From assembly GCA_964580315.1 (NCBI GenBank), contig CAZOKH010000075.1:1-18283 (forward strand): a stretch of DNA of 18,283 bases. Direction: 5' to 3'. Every line of letters begins with the position of its first letter. The first letter of the stretch is position 1. The notes beneath the pieces were generated by a model. The model saw only the letters and a program-made list of their open reading frames with translations, was not told the origin of the DNA and searched no databases. This DNA comes from CAZOKH01 sp964580315 (GTDB taxonomy: Bacteria; Chloroflexota; Anaerolineae; Anaerolineales; Anaerolineaceae). Positions 14,158 through 18,283 of the stretch are shown piece by piece. Position numbers and translations under genes: made by a program.

Positions 14158-15789
14158 TTACCATACTGCTCCTTCGGCTGCGGATCCAACTTCTTTCCGG
14201 TACTTGCTGAGAAGTTCGGAATCGATTTGATTCGGTTGGGGAGTGAATTTTGATATTCGGTCCTCAATTTCTTTTTCAGATAGCCGAATGGACAGAGTCT
14301 TTTGATGTAAATCAATGTCAATCATATCGCCATCTTGAATAATGCCAATTGGTCCACCGCAGGCGGCTTCTGGCGTGACATAACCAATCATCAATCCGTT
14401 GTCAGCGCCTGAATAGCGGCCATCTGTGATCAATGCGATTCTCGATTTCATGATTTTCAAGACATTGCTTAAGCGATGCATTTCGCGCATGCCAGGGCCG
14501 CCGCGCGGACCTTCATAGCGCACGATTAATACTTCGCCTTCTTTGACAATCCCTGACCTAACCGAATCGATACAATCCTGTTCGTTGTGAAAAACGCGCG
14601 CAGCACCGCTGAAAATGAACAACTCGGGCTCAACGGCTGAACGTTTGACTACTGCGCCCCGCGGGGCAAGATTACCGTGCAAAATTACGATTCCGCCTTC
14701 ATCAATAATGGGGTTTTCAAAGGGATATATCACTGAATGATCAACACCTGGTTTCGTTTTCAGGTTTTCTTCAATCGTACTGCCTGTAATTGTGAGGGCA
14801 TCCTGGTGAAGAATACTTCGGAGTTCATACATGACAGCAGGAACGCCTCCGGCTGTGTCCAGATCAACAATTGAATGTGAACCATTCGGCGCAATTCTTG
14901 CCAGAAGCGGGGTAGTTTGATTTAGGCGATCGATATCTTCCAGGGTGATATCAATGCCCATTCGTTTGGCTATGGCGGGCATATGTAAAACATAGTTTGT
15001 TGAACCGCCAAGAGATGCGGCAACGCGAATGGCATTTTCAAAGGCGCTTCGAGTCAGTATCCGATCAGCCGATAACCCGAGTTCAACCAGCCGGACAATT
15101 TGTTTGCCGGTATCTTCGGCGTAATTATTTCGACGTGCAGAAGCGGCTGGCGCCAGAGAACTGCCCGGAAGGGCTAATCCAACCGCTTCAGCGATTAAGC
15201 TCATTGTGTTGGCTGTGCCGATATACGGGCAGTTTCCAGGTGTTGAATAAAGCAGGGAATTTTTTTCAGCCAGCTCTTGTTCACCAATTTCTCCATCCAG
15301 AAAAGCCTTACGAAGGCGACTTTTTTCGTCAAAGCTGATGGCAGGTATGGCAGGCCCCCCGGCGATATGAATGGTCGGCATTTTTAAGCGCGCTGCTGCA
15401 ATCAACATTCCAGGAACAATTTTGTCGCAGGAAGAAATTAAAACCAGTCCGTCAAAAATGGGGTGAGCACCGACTGTGGCCTCAATTACGTTGGCCACCA
15501 ACTCACGAGTAGGTAAAATGTAATGCATGCCTGGATTGCCAACAGCTAAACCGTCGCAAGGACCAGGTGTTTCGAATTCCATGGGTAAACCACCAGCAGC
15601 AATTACACCTGCTTTGACCCATTTCGCAATTTCCTTTTGTTGGATGTGACCGTGATTAAACTCGTTCCATGAATTGGCGATCGCGATGATGGGTTTGTTC
15701 AAGTCAGAATAGGAAAAGCCGGCAGATATCAGGTGGCTTTTAGCAAGCGCCCTGGTGAAAGGATCCATACGTTCCAGATTTTTACCCAT
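14158..15789 (-). CDS. IlvD/Edd family dehydratase (probable sugar-acid dehydratase)
   Basis: Iron-sulfur dehydratase that converts a 2,3-dihydroxy acid to a 2-keto-3-deoxy acid; the family includes IlvD, Edd and aldonate dehydratases. The 543 residues have candidate cluster cysteines C78 (PGPCDGLAVG), C121 (SSCDKIVPGML, next to K123) and C187 (PGNCPYIGTANTM). The N-terminal block FNHGHIQ resembles E. coli IlvD, while PCDG resembles Edd, so family branch is ambiguous. ATG at 15789 is chosen because GAGG lies 6 nt upstream; a TTG at 15795 would overlap that spacing. The gene follows a DapA-family aldolase and precedes a regulator, and no other branched-chain amino acid genes are near. Together they suggest a nonphosphorylative sugar-acid route more than valine/isoleucine synthesis. 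An IlvD role cannot be excluded. Confidence 0.85.
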   Translation of the reverse strand: MGKNLERMDPFTRALAKSHLISAGFSYSDLNKPIIAIANSWNEFNHGHIQQKEIAKWVKAGVIAAGGLPMEFETPGPCDGLAVGNPGMHYILPTRELVANVIEATVGAHPIFDGLVLISSCDKIVPGMLIAAARLKMPTIHIAGGPAIPAISFDEKSRLRKAFLDGEIGEQELAEKNSLLYSTPGNCPYIGTANTMSLIAEAVGLALPGSSLAPAASARRNNYAEDTGKQIVRLVELGLSADRILTRSAFENAIRVAASLGGSTNYVLHMPAIAKRMGIDITLEDIDRLNQTTPLLARIAPNGSHSIVDLDTAGGVPAVMYELRSILHQDALTITGSTIEENLKTKPGVDHSVIYPFENPIIDEGGIVILHGNLAPRGAVVKRSAVEPELFIFSGAARVFHNEQDCIDSVRSGIVKEGEVLIVRYEGPRGGPGMREMHRLSNVLKIMKSRIALITDGRYSGADNGLMIGYVTPEAACGGPIGIIQDGDMIDIDLHQKTLSIRLSEKEIEDRISKFTPQPNQIDSELLSKYRKEVGSAAEGAVW

Positions 15790-15829
15790 GATCAACCTCT
15801 ATTCATTTTCTATATTTTGAATATAAACC

Positions 15830-15855
15830 CGGAGGGATTCGAGTGAATCCCTCCG
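15830..15855 (-). terminator. Intercistronic hairpin between aldolase and dehydratase
   Basis: Perfect 11-bp arms CGGAGGGATTC and GAATCCCTCCG with a 4-nt loop in the 91-nt gap. Downstream on the minus strand comes GGTTTATATT, a poor U tract. It may be a partial terminator, attenuator or RNA-stability element lowering dehydratase expression relative to the aldolase. Confidence 0.55.
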
Positions 15856-15880
15856 TGTTGGATAATAATCAACTGAAATG

Positions 15881-16774
15881 CTATTTGAATAAACCCAATC
15901 TTGCAAATTCAGCGCGGGTTTTTTCGCGGACTTCGTCAGTGAGCATCATGAAAGGAGCACGCGGGTATCCGGGATTAATGCCGCGCATTTTCAGCACTTC
16001 GTAGCAAACCACCAGGGTGGGACCGTATTTGAGAGCCTGACGGGCTTCATATACTTTCAACTGCAGTTCGGCAGATTTTTGAGCATCTTTTGCCTGTAAG
16101 GCGACCCACAGTTCGTGCATCAGTTCGGGCCAGCAGTTTGCCAGACCAGAGATGATGGCTTTGGCGCCAGCGCTGACAGCGCCCTCAGCAATGGCTTCGG
16201 TGCCAACGATGTGGGTGAAGTTGGGATATTTCGCCGGCGGAACTGCCAGCAAAAATTCGTAGAAAGTGGTTAATGAGAATGCGCTGTCTTTCAAACCGGC
16301 CAATCCTTCGTCTGCCAGGGTTTTCAATACAGCAGGAGAAACATTGTTGTTGGAAACGTGCGGGTTGTTGTAAAGGAATACCGGCATTTTGACAGCTTTG
16401 ATGATGGTGCGGTAGTATTCGAGCAATGACGAATCGGGATATTTATTGTAATAGGGAGGGATTGCACCAACCGCATCGGCGCCAATTTTTTCGGCATGTT
16501 TGGCAAGATCGACAGCGTCGCGTGTGCAAGGGGCGCCGACCATGAAAATAACCGGGATGCGACCTTTTACTTCGTCAATGATAACATCCATCACTTTTTT
16601 GCGTTCATCAATACTCATCATGGGGCCCGCGCCGTAAGTGCCGGTTGGGAACAAGCCGTCCACTTTATCAACGAGGAAGCGGATTACTTCGCGCTGGGCG
16701 CTCTCGTCAAAATTTCCATCCTTGTCGAAGGATGTGATAACGGGCGGAATGATACCTGCAAATTTTTTAGCCAT
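15881..16774 (-). CDS. DapA/NanA family aldolase (dihydrodipicolinate synthase family)
   Basis: Class I pyruvate aldolase or lyase, forming a Schiff base with pyruvate. The 297 residues include the pyruvate-binding block FPTGTYGAGPMMSIDER, Y135 in VFLYNNP and the Schiff-base K162 in GLKDSA, at normal spacing. Family members synthesise dihydrodipicolinate or cleave N-acetylneuraminate or 2-keto-3-deoxy sugar acids. The adjacent IlvD/Edd dehydratase and lack of lysine genes favour 2-keto-3-deoxy acid cleavage to pyruvate and an aldehyde. GTYG replaces the usual GTTGE, which is consistent with a lyase other than DapA. AGGAG is 8 nt before ATG. It lies in the middle of the minus-strand operon, 13 nt after the SDR stop. 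Confidence 0.9.
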   Translation of the reverse strand: MAKKFAGIIPPVITSFDKDGNFDESAQREVIRFLVDKVDGLFPTGTYGAGPMMSIDERKKVMDVIIDEVKGRIPVIFMVGAPCTRDAVDLAKHAEKIGADAVGAIPPYYNKYPDSSLLEYYRTIIKAVKMPVFLYNNPHVSNNNVSPAVLKTLADEGLAGLKDSAFSLTTFYEFLLAVPPAKYPNFTHIVGTEAIAEGAVSAGAKAIISGLANCWPELMHELWVALQAKDAQKSAELQLKVYEARQALKYGPTLVVCYEVLKMRGINPGYPRAPFMMLTDEVREKTRAEFARLGLFK

Positions 16775-16787
16775 AGAAAATTCTCCT

Positions 16788-17672
16788 TTATTTGTTCTTT
16801 AGATAATCATCAATGTGTTCATCTAAAGTTTTTGGGGTTAGATTGAATTCATTAACAACCCGGCTGCAATTGACCAGGGGGGGCATATCCTGAAGTCGTT
16901 TTTCACCGAATTTGACCACAACATGATTACCGGCTTTTTCAACAATTGATTTTATTTCTGAAACAGATATGGATTGGCTGGGGGTGAAATATATTTGATG
17001 ATTAATTTGGGGCGCAATACACATGGCGGTGATTGCATCAGCCGTGTCGTTAATATGCGCCAGTGGAATTGTTTCATCCGGGGCGAATCGCAGATCAATT
17101 TCACCACCTTTTTCAAGAAGGTTAAAAATATCGGTTCGCCAGGCTGATGTTTCCGAAGGAACTCCCGGGCCAATTAGAATTGGCATTCGCGCTGAAACAA
17201 ATTCAATTCCAAACAGCCTGGCAAAAGAAATCCCCAGTTTTTCGTTGAATCGCTTCGTTTCACCGTAGAACGTATCTGGTTTAGGTTCCCATGTTTCATC
17301 AATTGGACATTGCGAAAGGGGGTGATAACCAATTGCATTGTACGAACTGCCATATATAAATCTCTTAATCCCACGATCTCGGCACAGTTCCAGAAGATTC
17401 AATGTGCCCACCACATTCACTTTCACTGCCTGGTCGGGCTCGTTGGACGACTGAGTGGCCAGAAGTGATACCATGTGGATAACTGCTGTGATGGGATAGT
17501 GTTCAAATAGTTTTTCAAGGCTGTCTTTGTCGGTAACTTCAGCGATGCCGCATTCAAACAGATTGGAGGTGCGTTTTTTGCGGCTGATACTCAGAACATC
17601 ATAACCTTTGTTCACAAGGGCTTCACAAACTGCCGCACCCTGAAAACCAAACCCGCCAGTAACCAGGATCAT
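16788..17672 (-). CDS. NAD-dependent epimerase/dehydratase family protein (SDR, copy 2)
   Basis: Extended SDR, paralogous to the gene at 10398-11306. The 294 residues keep TGGFGFQG (5-12), IHMVS at about 65-69, S109/S110 of YGSSYNA and Y136/K140 in FYGETK. Shared distinctive stretches include SAWRTDIFNLLEKGGEIDL and IPLAHINDTADA. GGAGAG lies 6 nt before ATG. It sits between the cupin phosphoglucose isomerase and the aldolase, so an oxidising role (sugar or uronate dehydrogenase) feeding the dehydratase is plausible. A C4-epimerase role is the alternative. The glycine-rich loop has F8 and Q11 where copy 1 has S8 and L11. Confidence 0.86.
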   Translation of the reverse strand: MILVTGGFGFQGAAVCEALVNKGYDVLSISRKKRTSNLFECGIAEVTDKDSLEKLFEHYPITAVIHMVSLLATQSSNEPDQAVKVNVVGTLNLLELCRDRGIKRFIYGSSYNAIGYHPLSQCPIDETWEPKPDTFYGETKRFNEKLGISFARLFGIEFVSARMPILIGPGVPSETSAWRTDIFNLLEKGGEIDLRFAPDETIPLAHINDTADAITAMCIAPQINHQIYFTPSQSISVSEIKSIVEKAGNHVVVKFGEKRLQDMPPLVNCSRVVNEFNLTPKTLDEHIDDYLKNK

Positions 17673-17686
17673 AAGGTTCTCTCCAC

Positions 17687-17700
17687 TAAATAATTATTTA
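17687..17700. promoter_or_regulatory. Perfect 14-bp AT palindrome before SDR copy 2
   Basis: TAAATAATTATTTA equals its reverse complement. It overlaps the stop codon of the cupin isomerase gene and precedes the ribosome-binding site of the SDR gene. A 12-of-14 match lies at 14134-14147. Confidence 0.35.
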
Positions 17701-18281
17701 TTCAGTAATGGATTATCGGTAAATTCAACTTTACCCGTTTGCTCGACCACAATTTTCTTAAAAGTGCGTGAATCAAACGAGTAATCTCGTTCGGTGTCTG
17801 ATGGGAAAACGCCTAAATAAATCAATGGGACATTTCCCACATTCACACAGCGGTGAGCCCAGGGGGCTGGAATGTAATTGATTTTGTTGGGCTGCATGTC
17901 TGAGACGTGAAAATTACCATTTTTATTCTGGAGGATTAATTTTCCACTACCCTGTAGTGTGATGTAAACCTCGGGCGCATGTTCTGGGTCGTCATGTATA
18001 TGCCCTTTTGTCATAAAGTATTCATTCCCCACCTTGCCCGGGTAGACGGCGTTAATATTTACCATTAGGAAGCCTTCTTCAGCCGGAATCTCTGCCATGA
18101 ACACTTTAACGATCAAGGGATCTTGGCCGGCGGCGAGCAATTTATCGGCTGCTTCTTGATCAACAAAGGCGTCTTTCATGGAAGATAATGTGCGAGTGAT
18201 GATCTCTCCTTTGGGGTTGAAGTCGAGCGGATCTATTGAAAAATCGATATCTAATGGAAGAAAGGAAGCCATTTTATTCAT
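17694..18281 (-). CDS. Cupin-type glucose-6-phosphate isomerase family protein
   Basis: Member of the cupin phosphoglucose isomerase family (cPGI), best known from archaea and a few bacteria, unrelated in fold to ordinary Pgi. The 195 residues include YPGKVGNEYFMTKGHIH, EVYITLQGSGKLILQ and YIPAPWAHRCVNVG. The metal residues expected from the Pyrococcus enzyme map to H94, H96, E104 and H143, with one extra residue between H96 and E104. Length fits the family (about 190). ATG at 18281 is taken; M4 at 18272 is possible. The window stops 2 nt upstream, so its own ribosome-binding site and promoter are not visible. The last bases give TGATG on this strand, so the stop of an upstream gene may overlap. 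In this sugar-acid operon it may isomerise another hexose or sugar-acid phosphate. Confidence 0.88.
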   Translation of the reverse strand: MNKMASFLPLDIDFSIDPLDFNPKGEIITRTLSSMKDAFVDQEAADKLLAAGQDPLIVKVFMAEIPAEEGFLMVNINAVYPGKVGNEYFMTKGHIHDDPEHAPEVYITLQGSGKLILQNKNGNFHVSDMQPNKINYIPAPWAHRCVNVGNVPLIYLGVFPSDTERDYSFDSRTFKKIVVEQTGKVEFTDNPLLNK

Positions 18282-18283
18282 CA

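Noticed and set aside
14158..16774. Dehydratase and aldolase as valine/isoleucine and lysine biosynthesis genes
   Set aside because: No other amino acid biosynthesis genes are nearby, and the operon partners are SDR, cupin isomerase and a cupin regulator. The biosynthetic reading is kept only as an alternative.

Overview
The window reads as a piece of a bacterial chromosome from an anaerobic, fermentative organism. The ADP-forming acyl-CoA synthetase, the split transketolase, the HPr/enzyme I pair and tRNA genes without encoded CCA would suit Chloroflexota of the Anaerolineae type. That taxonomic guess is inference from gene content, not a measured result. The first 5 kb is mostly GC-rich; the right half is visibly AT-richer, especially between genes. 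No gene-free stretch exceeds 300 bases, and I see no insertion sequence, phage gene, CRISPR array or rRNA.

Layout. (1) Positions 1-817, + strand: the 3' part of tRNA-Pro(CGG), a terminator, then a GNAT acetyltransferase. (2) Positions 4208-828, - strand: tRNA-Val(TAC), a CapA-like lipoprotein starting 3 nt after the tRNA, and a 702-residue ADP-forming acyl-CoA synthetase; this looks like one transcription unit led by a tRNA. (3) 4280-5050, +: a fumarylacetoacetate hydrolase-family enzyme. (4) 5177-9056, +: transketolase N-half, transketolase C-half, HPr (ptsH) and enzyme I (ptsI), closed by a terminator. (5) 10391-9120 and 11306-10398, -: a UlaA/SgaT-type PTS IIC permease preceded by an SDR-type sugar epimerase/dehydrogenase. 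(6) 11490-13419, +: an LDH2-family keto-acid reductase and an RmlD-like SDR, expressed from a clear TTGGCA-N17-TATAAT promoter and ended by a 20-bp bidirectional terminator. (7) 18281-13490, -: cupin-type phosphoglucose isomerase, a second SDR paralogous to the first, a DapA/NanA-family aldolase, an IlvD/Edd-family dehydratase and an XRE-cupin regulator.

Blocks 4-7 together look like a sugar or sugar-acid utilisation region. General PTS proteins and an ascorbate-type IIC could provide uptake. SDR and LDH2 enzymes could interconvert aldose, lactone and keto-acid forms. The IlvD/Edd dehydratase plus DapA-family aldolase is the classic pair that turns an aldonate or aldarate into a 2-keto-3-deoxy acid and then pyruvate plus an aldehyde. 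The split transketolase would process pentose phosphates. The XRE-cupin protein is the likely local regulator. The substrate is not deducible from sequence alone. Points of interest are the ascorbate-type IIC without IIA/IIB partners in view, the paralogous SDR pair in two neighbouring operons, a shared AT-rich near-palindrome before two genes of block 7, and the protein start codon placed directly behind a tRNA.
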